The translations under genes and the position numbers were made by a program. A stretch of 49,618 nucleotides of DNA from Neobacillus jeddahensis (lineage in GTDB: Bacteria; Bacillota; Bacilli; Bacillales; Cytobacillaceae). Below the pieces are notes generated by a model. That model was given only the letters and a program-made list of their open reading frames with translations, was not told the DNA's origin and ran no database searches. Location of the stretch: assembly GCF_000612625.1 (NCBI RefSeq), contig NZ_CCAS010000034.1, positions 1-49,618 of the forward strand, read 5' to 3'. Within the stretch, counting starts at the first letter, position 1. The number at the start of each line of letters is the position of its first letter. This document shows positions 39,842-48,064 of the stretch, piece by piece.

Positions 39842-41086
39842 CTACTTTTTCATAAAGGCTTCAATTTCCTCAACAGATCGGAAAATATTCTTCGAAAGAA
39901 CTTCGTGCCCATCCTCCGTCACCAACACGTCATCCTCAATCCGGATCCCAATCGCTTCTTCCTCGATATACAAACCAGGCTCAACCGTCAGGACCATACC
40001 CGGCTGTAGAACCATGTCACGATAATTGCCGACATCATGGGTATCCAAGCCAAGCGAGTGGCTGACGCCGTGATAATAATAATTCACCAATTCACTGGCT
40101 TCCGTCATCAGTCCGACTTTAATGCATTCTTCCGCCAGCACCTTTTTCGTATGTTCATTCAGTTTAGCAAAGGGAACACCCGGTTTAATCAGGGCTGTCG
40201 TTTCCTTTAATGCCTTCAAGACGATATTGTAAAAAGTCCTTTGTTTTTCCGTAAAGGTGCCATTCACGGGAAAAGTATAGCTGATGTCGGCATTGTAATA
40301 ATTCCATTGCGCTCCTAAATCCAGCAGGACCAAACTTCCATCCTCAGCGGACGCATTATTTTTATCATAATGAAGGACCGTTCCATTTGGGCCACTGGCG
40401 ACGATCGTCGGGAAGGCAAAATCCTTAACACCTTCGGACTTGAGGGAAAAATTAAAGTAGGCCTCAAGCTGATATTCCTTCATCCCGGCTTTGGCGTGGC
40501 TCATGACATTTTTGATACCGGAGGACGTGATTTCAATGGCCTTTTTGATTTCGTCGACCTCTTCAGGTGATTTAAGTAAGCGTAGCTCACAAATATCGGG
40601 ATAGACATTTTGAATGCTGAGATACGGGTAATTGGCCTGCATCTTGGCGGCGAAGGGCTGCGCTGCTGATGTGACAAGATCCAACTCGCGTCGTTCCAGA
40701 TCCAAATAGAGATTGGTTAGTTTGCTGCCCATAAGGGTCCGGGTGAGCAGTGCATCAAATTGTTCGATAAAAAGAATCTGGTCAATTCCTGAGGCTTCGG
40801 CCGCTTCCTCTGTGGAAATGGTCTTGCCAACCCATTTTTCGAGGACGGGGTCCGATTTTTCAATAAACAGGTATTCGTCAACGGTCTGCTTGGTCTTATG
40901 GACGAGCAGCATGAGCTTAGGTTCCGCGAGTCCTGTTAAATAGTAGAAGTTGCGATTGGGCACAAAATGGTAGGCCTCGTCAGCTGACTTATGCGGAGCC
41001 TGCCCCGCAAACAATACGAGCAGCGACTGGTCCTCCATTTTTTCATACAAACGCTTTCGATTCGCAACAAAAAAATCCTTGTTCAT
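39842..41086 (-). CDS. aminopeptidase P family metallopeptidase (M24, AMP_N domain)
   Basis: A 414-residue cytoplasmic peptidase that removes N-terminal residues preceding proline. The N-terminal AMP_N domain (about 1-130) has FFVANRKRLYEKMEDQSLLV and FYYLTGLAEP. The C-terminal pita-bread domain carries the dinuclear metal ligands: LLDLGAQ and NADISYTFP (two Asp), GVSHSLGLDTHD (His), TVEPGLYI (Glu) and GIRIEDDVLVT (Glu). The layout is that of PepP rather than the shorter YqhT type. The ribosome binding site GAGG lies before ATG. First clear backbone gene right of the island. Confidence 0.92.
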   Translation of the reverse strand: MNKDFFVANRKRLYEKMEDQSLLVLFAGQAPHKSADEAYHFVPNRNFYYLTGLAEPKLMLLVHKTKQTVDEYLFIEKSDPVLEKWVGKTISTEEAAEASGIDQILFIEQFDALLTRTLMGSKLTNLYLDLERRELDLVTSAAQPFAAKMQANYPYLSIQNVYPDICELRLLKSPEEVDEIKKAIEITSSGIKNVMSHAKAGMKEYQLEAYFNFSLKSEGVKDFAFPTIVASGPNGTVLHYDKNNASAEDGSLVLLDLGAQWNYYNADISYTFPVNGTFTEKQRTFYNIVLKALKETTALIKPGVPFAKLNEHTKKVLAEECIKVGLMTEASELVNYYYHGVSHSLGLDTHDVGNYRDMVLQPGMVLTVEPGLYIEEEAIGIRIEDDVLVTEDGHEVLSKNIFRSVEEIEAFMKK

Positions 41087-41221
41087 TTGATGACCTCATT
41101 TCCAATAGTGTATGTACATAGTTCTACTATACTATAAACTGATGAAATATTTCGTCATTTTGCTTTTTGAAAAAGAAAGTTGGCGGGTGACTAATGCCTA
41201 AGCTGGAGCTAGTCAGGGCGA

Positions 41222-41797
41222 CTAATATTGATGCCTCGCCAGCAAGGATGTTGTTAGACCTCCCGTAACAATTGCAAGACAGGAATAAAGAAAACGATCG
41301 ATCTCCAGAAAAGCAAAACCAGCGGCAACGATAAGCCCGTCAATCAGAATGATGACAATGGCTATATCCAAAGAGGTTGTCTTTGCAATGATTTTTGCCA
41401 ATAAGTCCGTCCCACCAGTGCTTGTCCCATATCGAAGCATCAATGCTACGCCCGTTCCGATTAATACCCCTCCAATTAAAGCACTCATTAAGTTGGAAAC
41501 TGTAAATTGTGTGCGAAGAGGAGAAAGCAAATCAATAAATAAAGAAGAGATGAATAGTCCCTGGATGCTGCTAAAAAAAGTCCCTTTTTCATGTTTAGCG
41601 GCGAGTATACAGATCGGAAGACATAATAAAAACATCATTATTCCCGTTTGGAAATGGAAGAAATAGTGGATAATCAGGGCTATTCCGATAATTCCACCGT
41701 CTATCAATTGGTTCGGCACTAAAAATCCATTAATGCCAATTCCTAATAAAAAACTTCCAATGAGGGTAGCTAGTAATCTCTGATAAATAATCATCAC
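41222..41797 (-). CDS. YitT-family membrane protein
   Basis: A 191-residue protein with five membrane helices. YitT/DUF161 motifs are present: INGFLVPNQLIDGGIIGIAL in the first hairpin, GGVLIGTGVALMLRYG, and STGGTDLLAKII. The usual C-terminal DUF2179 domain is missing, so this is the short form. B. subtilis has several YitT paralogues of unknown, possibly transport, function. The start is GTG 41797 or the adjacent ATG 41794; the ribosome binding site is weak in both cases. Confidence 0.85.
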   Translation of the reverse strand: MMIIYQRLLATLIGSFLLGIGINGFLVPNQLIDGGIIGIALIIHYFFHFQTGIMMFLLCLPICILAAKHEKGTFFSSIQGLFISSLFIDLLSPLRTQFTVSNLMSALIGGVLIGTGVALMLRYGTSTGGTDLLAKIIAKTTSLDIAIVIILIDGLIVAAGFAFLEIDRFLYSCLAIVTGGLTTSLLARHQY

Positions 41798-41983
41798 CTG
41801 GTTCAGTGTTTTATTCTATACTATGTCGCTCCTATTCATTTAAGACTGGTCCCAATAGGATAATCATATAAGTGCTTTGAGGGAGAGGGGAGAGGTGGAT
41901 CGATTGGATAAAGTCGAAAAAAAGTTAGTATGTGTATGGGGTCCATCTATTTTCATGAAGGTCTAATCAAACCCAAATAATAT

Positions 41984-42023
41984 AAAAAAGGCGTGCAAAC
42001 TATCCCTAGTTTACACACCTTTC
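41984..42023 (-). terminator. terminator of ywqA
   Basis: On the minus strand AGGTGTG(T)AAACTA pairs imperfectly with TAGTTTGCACGCCT across a GGGA loop and is followed by TTTTT. Bases 41798-41983 hold no gene. Confidence 0.8.
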
Positions 42024-42043
42024 TCCATGCACTGGGTCACCGA

Positions 42044-44989
42044 TCACCCCAAATACACTAAATCCTTCAATTCATCCGTCGACAACTCCGTAATCCAGTT
42101 CTCACTCGTAATAATTTGGTCATTCAAGAACTGTTTCTTCTCGAGCATCGCATCAATCTTCTCCTCCAGCGTCCCCGTGCAAATCAATTTATGCACATGG
42201 ACAAACCGCGACTGGCCAATCCGATAAGCCCGGTCCGTCGCCTGATTCTCAACTGCGGGATTCCACCAGCGATCATAATGAATGACATGATTGGCCGCCG
42301 TCAAATTCAGCCCCGTTCCGCCAGCCTTCAATGACAGCAAGAACACAGGGAACTCCCCAGCTTGGAACCGTTCAATCATCGTATCGCGCTGCACTTTCGG
42401 TACACTTCCGTTCAAAAACGGTACCTCAATACCAAACTTCTTCTTCAACGTCGCCCGAATCATTTCACCCATCTCAATATATTGCGTGAAAATCAGGCAG
42501 CTTTCACCCTGATCGAGGACGGCATCGACCAATTCCACCAGCTTCTCCAGTTTATTCGACCGCTCCTGCAGCACGCGCCCCGCCGATTGCTCCTTCAAAT
42601 AGAGGGCCGGGTGATTACACAGCTGCTTCAAGCGGCTCAACATTTGTAAAATTAACCCCTTGCGCTCGAAACCCGTCAGCTTTTCAATTTCAGCGAACGT
42701 ATCGTGAATTAGCTGTTCGTACAACGAAGCCTGCTCAGGAGTGAGTGGGCAGTACTCTTTTTGTTCGAGCTTATCAGGAAGGTTCAAGGCAACCTCTTCA
42801 TCCTTCTTCGTCCGGCGCAATAAGAAGGGACGAATCAGCGCCTGCAGCTGGGTGACTTTTTCCTTCTTTTCATCCTTCTCAATCGGAATGACGAATTTTT
42901 TCTGAAACTGCCCCAAGCTGCCGAGGTAGCCATGATTGGTAAAATCAAAGATTGACCACAACTCCGATAAGCGATTCTCCATAGGTGTTCCTGTTAAGGC
43001 AATGTGATGGCGGCCGCGCAGCCTGCGCACCGCTTTTGATTGCTTCGTCTGGGCATTCTTAATGTTCTGCGCCTCGTCAATCGAAATCGAACTCCACACT
43101 AGCGACTCGAACTCTTCGGAATCAAGGTGGCTCAGCCCATAGGAGGTCAGCACGACATCGGCCGCTTGCGCTCGCTCAGAAAAGGCCTCCTCCTTCAGGC
43201 GATTCGACCCATAATGGAGATACACCTTCATCTCAGGCGCAAACCGCTCCAGCTCCTTCTGCCAATTCCCCAACACCGACGTCGGACAAATAATCAACGC
43301 CGCCTTCGTCGGAACCTTTACCTTGGTGTCAGGCACCAATTCTCCTGTTTTCACGCTCTTTGTGGTAGGAACTCCGATTTCTTCGTTTTTCCTGTCCCCC
43401 GTAGTAGTAATGGTGTCAGGCACCGCCCCCTCATCCTTCACCTTCAGCAAGTAAGAAATCAGCTGGACGGTTTTGCCGAGTCCCATGTCATCAGCGAGCA
43501 CCGCCCCAAACCCATACTGCCGTAAGAACCAGAGCCAGCTCATCCCCAGCTGCTGGTATGGGCGCAGTTCTCCGTTCAACCCGTCCGGGACACCTTCGAG
43601 CGGGATATTTTGCACCTCTGAAAGCTGCTTGACCATTTGCTTCCATTGCCGGTTCAATTCAATTTGAATCTTCGCAAACGCCTTCGGATTCTCCAGCTCA
43701 TCCTCAGGGGTCGCTTCATCTCCGAGCTCCTGCTCCAACAAGTCCCGAACATGCAGGCCTTCCTTTTCTGCCCGCTTCATCAAATCCTGAATCTGACGAA
43801 TAAACTGCGGATCCAGCTTCACCCAACGCCCGCGAATATAGACAAGCCGCCGCTTCTCCTCGACCAATTGCCCGAACTCCTCCTCGGACAAGTCAACGCC
43901 ATTCATCGAAAAGCGCCAATTAAAATCGAGCATTGCCTGCAAGCCCACGAACGACGGACGATGACTCGACGACCCCTTCAGCGACGCCTTCACCTTTAAA
44001 TTGGCATTTTTCATCGCTTGCCACCAGGAAGGAAGGAGGATCTCGATATCGAGCGCGACCAACGTCTCACTCGCCTCCGTTAAAAACATCCAAGCCTCTT
44101 CCTCGGTCAGATGGCTCTTAAAGTAGCCATCCTCCGCCAGCCAAGGAATCAGGCGCGCCCAGCGACCCCGTTCACGATCAACCCGTTCTAAAAAAGGTCG
44201 CCACTTAGCAGGAATCTTCCGGGCACCCTCCACATCGTACACTTCGTCGACATTCTTTTTCCCGCGCAAAAAGACATCGAGGGTCCAAGCACCCTCACCA
44301 TCCACGGGTTCATCCAAACGAAGCCCAATTGTAAACGGCGTGTCGCTTTCCTTTATGCCAACCCACTCCAGCCAGCTATTCTCATCAAAATAGCGCGCTA
44401 ACTGGCCACCAGAAATATTTTGCCTCCGCAATAACTCGAGCTTCGGTCCAAACAGCTCCTTCATCGCCGCATTCCTAGTTAAATAGGCGTCAAGGGCATG
44501 ATTAAACAAGTCAGAAATATACTGCTTGGTCGTCCCGCGCTCGTCTTGGTCATCTGCGATGGGCTGCTCCCAAAAAGACGGATCAAACTCATCCTTAACC
44601 CGTTCCGGCAACTTCCAACGAAAATCGCCGTGCTCCCACACCGAAAAGTCGGGCAGCCAATCCTTCTCAGTAATCCCTTCATACAGTGAAAAGGCCGCGG
44701 CAAGACAAGTCTCCGACTCCTCATTCCAATCCCACTCAACAAAGCGATTGAACGATTCCTTCGCAAAAAGGGAGACGAGCTGCCAGCCGCTGATGACGAC
44801 ACCTTCCACGTCATCCACCGTATCCGTTTCAAGAAGCGTACCAAAAAAACTCTCTTCATGGTTGCTAAAAACGAGGTTTTTCCACCTAAATGGGTTCATG
44901 TTAGAACCATGTTCATCCTCCGCCGTCAACAGAAAGCGGCCATCTCCTAATTTAGTTGTGATCAATTTCATAAACCTAGTTTTCAGCAT
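42044..44989 (-). CDS. ywqA: SNF2-family DEAD/DEAH-box helicase-like ATPase YwqA, with repeat-derived insertion
   Basis: A 981-residue Swi2/Snf2-type ATPase (B. subtilis YwqA is about 920). The N-terminal 430 residues form the SNF2-associated bacterial domain. The ATPase core follows: LADDMGLGKTVQLISYLL (Walker A, about 505), ALIICPTSVLGNW (Ia), SIDEAQNIKNAQ (II), ALTGTPMENRLSELWSI (III), then the helicase C lobe with FTQYIEMGEMI, LSLKAGGTGLNLTAANHVIH (V) and DRAYRIGQ (VI). Between motifs I and Ia a low-complexity stretch of about 45 residues (EGAVPDTITT to GELVPDTKVK) contains two copies of the GGTGCCTGACACC palindrome; without it the length would match the family. The start ATG 44989 has AAAGGAG. 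Paired with the SWIM gene ywqB upstream, as in B. subtilis. It probably remodels or translocates on DNA. Confidence 0.93.
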   Translation of the reverse strand: MLKTRFMKLITTKLGDGRFLLTAEDEHGSNMNPFRWKNLVFSNHEESFFGTLLETDTVDDVEGVVISGWQLVSLFAKESFNRFVEWDWNEESETCLAAAFSLYEGITEKDWLPDFSVWEHGDFRWKLPERVKDEFDPSFWEQPIADDQDERGTTKQYISDLFNHALDAYLTRNAAMKELFGPKLELLRRQNISGGQLARYFDENSWLEWVGIKESDTPFTIGLRLDEPVDGEGAWTLDVFLRGKKNVDEVYDVEGARKIPAKWRPFLERVDRERGRWARLIPWLAEDGYFKSHLTEEEAWMFLTEASETLVALDIEILLPSWWQAMKNANLKVKASLKGSSSHRPSFVGLQAMLDFNWRFSMNGVDLSEEEFGQLVEEKRRLVYIRGRWVKLDPQFIRQIQDLMKRAEKEGLHVRDLLEQELGDEATPEDELENPKAFAKIQIELNRQWKQMVKQLSEVQNIPLEGVPDGLNGELRPYQQLGMSWLWFLRQYGFGAVLADDMGLGKTVQLISYLLKVKDEGAVPDTITTTGDRKNEEIGVPTTKSVKTGELVPDTKVKVPTKAALIICPTSVLGNWQKELERFAPEMKVYLHYGSNRLKEEAFSERAQAADVVLTSYGLSHLDSEEFESLVWSSISIDEAQNIKNAQTKQSKAVRRLRGRHHIALTGTPMENRLSELWSIFDFTNHGYLGSLGQFQKKFVIPIEKDEKKEKVTQLQALIRPFLLRRTKKDEEVALNLPDKLEQKEYCPLTPEQASLYEQLIHDTFAEIEKLTGFERKGLILQMLSRLKQLCNHPALYLKEQSAGRVLQERSNKLEKLVELVDAVLDQGESCLIFTQYIEMGEMIRATLKKKFGIEVPFLNGSVPKVQRDTMIERFQAGEFPVFLLSLKAGGTGLNLTAANHVIHYDRWWNPAVENQATDRAYRIGQSRFVHVHKLICTGTLEEKIDAMLEKKQFLNDQIITSENWITELSTDELKDLVYLG
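43325..43424 (-). repeat. two palindromic repeats inside ywqA
   Basis: Exact 13-mers at 43325-43337 and 43412-43424, in the same orientation, each translated as VPDT. The 74 bp between them also contain GGGGGACAGG. The net insertion keeps the frame. Confidence 0.9.
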
Positions 44990-45023
44990 CTATAACGTGC
45001 TCCTTTAACTGGAGGAATAAAAT

Positions 45024-45036
45024 GGTGCCTGACACC
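45024..45036. repeat. GGTGCCTGACACC palindrome upstream of ywqA
   Basis: An exact copy extended to AATGGTGCCTGACACCATT, 35 nt upstream of the ywqA start codon, between its -10-like sequence and the ribosome binding site. Confidence 0.85.
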
Positions 45037-45053
45037 ATTAAAAAGTACATCCT

Positions 45054-45085
45054 AAAAAATCCATATTCCTATATTATACCCAAAA
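45054..45085 (-). promoter_or_regulatory. 32-bp promoter-like repeat upstream of ywqA
   Basis: Read on the minus strand it runs TTTTGGGTATAATATAGG and then AATATGGATTTTTT. A near-identical copy (31 of 32) lies at 47805-47836, at the ywqB start. It contains TATAAT and a short AGGAATATG. It probably gives both genes the same promoter or control element. Confidence 0.6.
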
Positions 45086-45162
45086 TTGTGCAGGAAGAGG
45101 AGTGCCAGGATCAGGTTCTTAAAAGTTAGTAGATGATCGAGCACCATTTTTGTGCGAATTCG

Positions 45163-45471
45163 TGGCTTGGCTCAAGGATCTGCTTCAAATTGATGCAAAA
45201 TCCGTTACCACGTTCGCTATTAAATGACCATTTTTAAGAATTTGTTCTCACTACAGGTGCAATGATCACGAATCGAAAGGGGTGAGCATCCCCAAGTAAA
45301 GTTTATCGACGATATTTTTCGATTTATCAACCGCTTTTCACTTTTATCGCCCACATTTTTAAATTTATCAACCACTTTTGTCCTTTTATCAACCACTTTT
45401 GTCCTTTTATCAACCACTTCGCAAATCCCACGTACAAACTCACCTAAAAAAGCCAGGCGCACCGCCTGGCT
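45163..45471 (-). repeat. tandem element copy 3: hairpin, six 21-bp units, structured spacer
   Basis: In gene-sense (minus) order: terminator hairpin AGCCAGGCG-GTG-CGCCTGGCT (45451-45471) followed by six T, then about six GTGGTTGATAAA-type units of 21 bp (about 45300-45424), then a 125-bp spacer with the GGGGATGCTCACCCC hairpin. At its far end (45163-45180) lies a degraded trace of a further hairpin. It has one 21-bp unit more than copy 2. Open frames through it start at TTG without a ribosome binding site. Confidence 0.88.
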
Positions 45472-45761
45472 CAACTCATTATCAGAGGATCTGCCTCGAT
45501 TTGAAGCTAGATCCGTTACCACGTTCGCTATTAAATGACCATTTTTAAGAATTTGTTCTCTGTACAGGTGCAATGATCACGAATCGAAGGGGGTGAGTAT
45601 CCCCAAGTAAGGTTTATCGACCACTTTTTCGGATTTATCAACCGCTTTTCATTTTTATCGCCCACATTTTTAAATTTATCAACCACTTTTGTCCTTTTAT
45701 CAACCACTTTGCAAATCCCACGCACAAACCCACCTAAAAAAGCCAGGCGCACCGCCTGGCT
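45472..45761 (-). repeat. tandem element copy 2 (290 bp, five 21-bp units)
   Basis: Same layout: hairpin and T run at 45741-45761, five units at about 45611-45714, then the spacer, which holds the GGGGATACTCACCCC hairpin and inverted GGATCT/AGATCC. About 95 percent alike to its neighbours by eye. Confidence 0.9.
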
Positions 45762-46030
45762 CAACTCATTATCAAAGAACCTGCCTCGATTTGAAGCTAG
45801 ATCCGTTAACACGTTTGCTATTAAATGACCATTTTTAAGGATTTGTTCTCTGTACAGGTGCAATGATCACGAATCGAAAGGGGTGAGTATCCTCAAATAA
45901 AGTTTATCAACCGCTTTTCACTTTTATCGCCCACATTTTTAAATTTATCAACCACTTTGGTCCTTTTATCAACCACTTCGCAAATCCCACGTACAACCCC
46001 ACCTAAAAAAGCCAGGCGCACCGCCTGGCT
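45762..46030 (-). repeat. tandem element copy 1 (269 bp, four 21-bp units)
   Basis: Hairpin and T run at 46010-46030, four units at about 45900-45983, then the spacer. It is exactly 21 bp shorter than copy 2, so unit number varies 4, 5, 6 along the array. The hairpin lies 115 nt beyond the ywqB stop and probably serves as its terminator. Confidence 0.9.
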
Positions 46031-46076
46031 CAACTCACATATCTTCAATTTAGAGGTAAGGGTGTACATTCCAAAC

Positions 46077-46106
46077 GGACAGTGTCCACGAACGGTGCCT
46101 GACACC
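46077..46106. repeat. composite double palindrome downstream of ywqB
   Basis: GGACAGTGTCC (46077-46087), then ACGAAC, then the exact 13-mer GGTGCCTGACACC (46094-46106). Same arrangement as at 23597 and 16887. Confidence 0.85.
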
Positions 46107-46144
46107 CACACACCGCACAAACACCGCACATCACACACAATCCC

Positions 46145-47776
46145 TCACCCCTCAATCAACTTACTCCTACGGCACTCTTCATGAAATGCCCGCAGCCGCT
46201 TCGTTCGGTCCAGCAGCGTCTCCAAGAAATACTCCCAATCATCGACTCGCTTTAACTTCTTATACAGCGTCCGCAGCTTCTTCAAATGGCGCACCGCCAA
46301 CCGGTAACTCGCCCGATTCTTCTGATCAATCTCCCGCTGCGCCGTCTGATGCAACATCCCCAGCAGCACCTCAGGCCGCTCCTTCTCCACAATCTTCAAA
46401 CGATCCTTCGGCAAATCATAAAAATCCAAGCCTACAAACGCCTGCAACTCACCCCAGCGATCATACTGGCCGCGCTCGAACAGCAAATATTCATAATCCC
46501 CAAAACTATACGGCAGCATCGACAATAATGCCCGCTCATACAAATCGACCCGATCACTCTCCGCACAATAAGGCGCTACCGCCCGAAGCGCATTCCGTGT
46601 GAACGTCACACAAGCATGATAACCGCCAAGCTCCTCCAAATACCTCTTCACCTTTTGCAAAAACACCTCAACCACCGGCCCCACCCGGCGCCATGCCTTC
46701 AACCCAGACAAATAATCAATCCAATAGACCATATGCGGCACAATCTCCGCCGCACTAAACTGCCCGAACAACTTTAACGCCTTCTCATCATCCCCCACCA
46801 GAAACTGAAGATGAACACCGGCCACCATCAGCGCCAACGGACTCTCCCAATCATGCAGCGCCTTCAACCGCGCTGTAATCTTGGTTAACTCCTGCTCACG
46901 CCAACCCTTATTTTTGAAAAAATGGACCCACAACAGCCGATACAAATGAATCCGCTCATATTCCAGCTCGCGCGCACAAGTCAGCAGTTCAAACGCATCT
47001 TCCTTCAATTTTTCAATAAAGGCATCAAACGCAAACGGCAGCGACTGCACGCCAATCTTTACCGCCAACTCCTCCGCATCATCCAATAAATTCTGGAACA
47101 AATGCAAATAAGCCCGCTTTACCGTATCCCCGTCATGGCCAAGCTGCTCACTGAGCGCCGCCAACTTCCGGAATGACACCACAATCCCAATCAACTCATA
47201 CAACAAGCGCCATTCCTGCTCCACCGGCGCACTCGCATGAATCCGCCGCTCATAAATCCCAAATAACTCCGGCACCACATACGGACTCGTATACTTCTTC
47301 GTCGCCAGTAACGTATCAAAACTAACCTCAAACGAATGCACCCAGCGCCCATAATCCGGCTCCAGCGCCCCATTTGCCTTAATTAAATCACGGGCCGTCT
47401 GCATCCCCCAATCAGACGCCGCTCTCGACTCCCGAATCGGCTCGCGCCACTCCGTCACCCAATCCGCCACACTGCCCACCCGAGCATACGTCGCGAAAAA
47501 AGTCGCCATCTGATGCCGACAAAACCCCTCACCAGGACACGAACACTTACTCATCGCCAGAAAATCCAACTCCAGCGTCACATAGCATGGCGTCACATCC
47601 TGAACCGTCGACGTCACCTTCGTATCCCATATCTGTAACTGCTTCACCAGCCCCTGCCGATAAAGCATCAACCCCTTCTGAACCAGCTTCGCATCCTCCG
47701 TCGCCGTAGGGTGCAACAAATCCCGCAACTCCTCCGCGAAAACCTCAATCTTTTCATTAGCAGGTGTCGACTCCAA
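46145..47776 (-). CDS. ywqB: SWIM zinc-finger protein YwqB
   Basis: A 543-residue protein encoded just upstream of the SNF2 ATPase, as in B. subtilis (YwqB, 534 residues). Near residue 80 the SWIM motif MSKCSCPGEGFCRHQMA (C-x-C-x(n)-C-x-H) binds zinc and probably nucleic acid. The rest is a long helical solenoid of TPR-like pairs (for example YRLLWVHFFKNKGWREQELT). SWIM proteins often partner with Snf2-type helicases, so it may be a DNA-binding partner of YwqA. I prefer TTG 47776 behind GGGGGG. The ATG at 47815 lies inside a 32-bp repeat shared with the ywqA upstream region, which has no role as coding sequence there; both starts are possible. Confidence 0.88.
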   Translation of the reverse strand: MESTPANEKIEVFAEELRDLLHPTATEDAKLVQKGLMLYRQGLVKQLQIWDTKVTSTVQDVTPCYVTLELDFLAMSKCSCPGEGFCRHQMATFFATYARVGSVADWVTEWREPIRESRAASDWGMQTARDLIKANGALEPDYGRWVHSFEVSFDTLLATKKYTSPYVVPELFGIYERRIHASAPVEQEWRLLYELIGIVVSFRKLAALSEQLGHDGDTVKRAYLHLFQNLLDDAEELAVKIGVQSLPFAFDAFIEKLKEDAFELLTCARELEYERIHLYRLLWVHFFKNKGWREQELTKITARLKALHDWESPLALMVAGVHLQFLVGDDEKALKLFGQFSAAEIVPHMVYWIDYLSGLKAWRRVGPVVEVFLQKVKRYLEELGGYHACVTFTRNALRAVAPYCAESDRVDLYERALLSMLPYSFGDYEYLLFERGQYDRWGELQAFVGLDFYDLPKDRLKIVEKERPEVLLGMLHQTAQREIDQKNRASYRLAVRHLKKLRTLYKKLKRVDDWEYFLETLLDRTKRLRAFHEECRRSKLIEG

Positions 47777-47804
47777 GGCCGCGCCCCCCTTTTTTTGGAA
47801 AATC

Positions 47805-47836
47805 AAAAAATCCATATTCCTCTATTATACCCAAAA
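47805..47836 (-). promoter_or_regulatory. 32-bp promoter-like repeat at the ywqB start
   Basis: Second copy of the repeat at 45054-45085 with one difference. It contains GGGTATAATAGAGG and AATATGG. If transcription starts about 7 nt after TATAAT, a start at ATG 47815 would leave almost no leader, which favours TTG 47776. Confidence 0.6.
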
Positions 47837-47844
47837 AATGAACC

Positions 47845-47866
47845 AGGGGGACGGTTCTCGTGGCAC
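47845..47866. repeat. GGGGACGGTTCTCGTGGCAC element
   Basis: This sequence has the look of another dispersed Bacillus repeat (G-rich start, TTCTCGTGGCAC end), lying in the spacer between divergent ywqB and the CBO0543 gene. Only one copy is in the window. A 15-codon frame from GTG near 47903 (VHREKMNLKLEKRRR behind GGAGGAGA) follows and could be a gene stub. Confidence 0.4.
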
Positions 47867-48064
47867 ATTTAGTTTATTAATCGCCAAAAACGGAGGAGAG
47901 AATGTGCACCGTGAAAAAATGAACTTAAAGTTGGAAAAGCGCCGCCGATAATTTTTATCCAAAAAGAGCTTGTGGTAGGGAGCGTGCTTTTCGGAATATC
48001 CAAAAACAATATGCAAATAATACCTGTAAGTAGTTATTCTGAGCAAAGGCCAAGAGGGATAAAA

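Noticed and set aside
42116..43999. Several plus-strand ORFs within ywqA
   Set aside because: They are antisense shadows of a GC-rich coding sequence with clear helicase motifs on the other strand.
45163..46030. CRISPR array
   Set aside because: Units are 21 bp with short degenerate gaps, no unique 25-40 bp spacers, and no cas genes are near.
45220..46138. Three minus-strand ORFs rich in VVDKRTK repeats
   Set aside because: They start at TTG without ribosome binding sites, read through terminator hairpins, and stay open only because the 21-bp unit is a multiple of three. The array is better explained as non-coding repeats.
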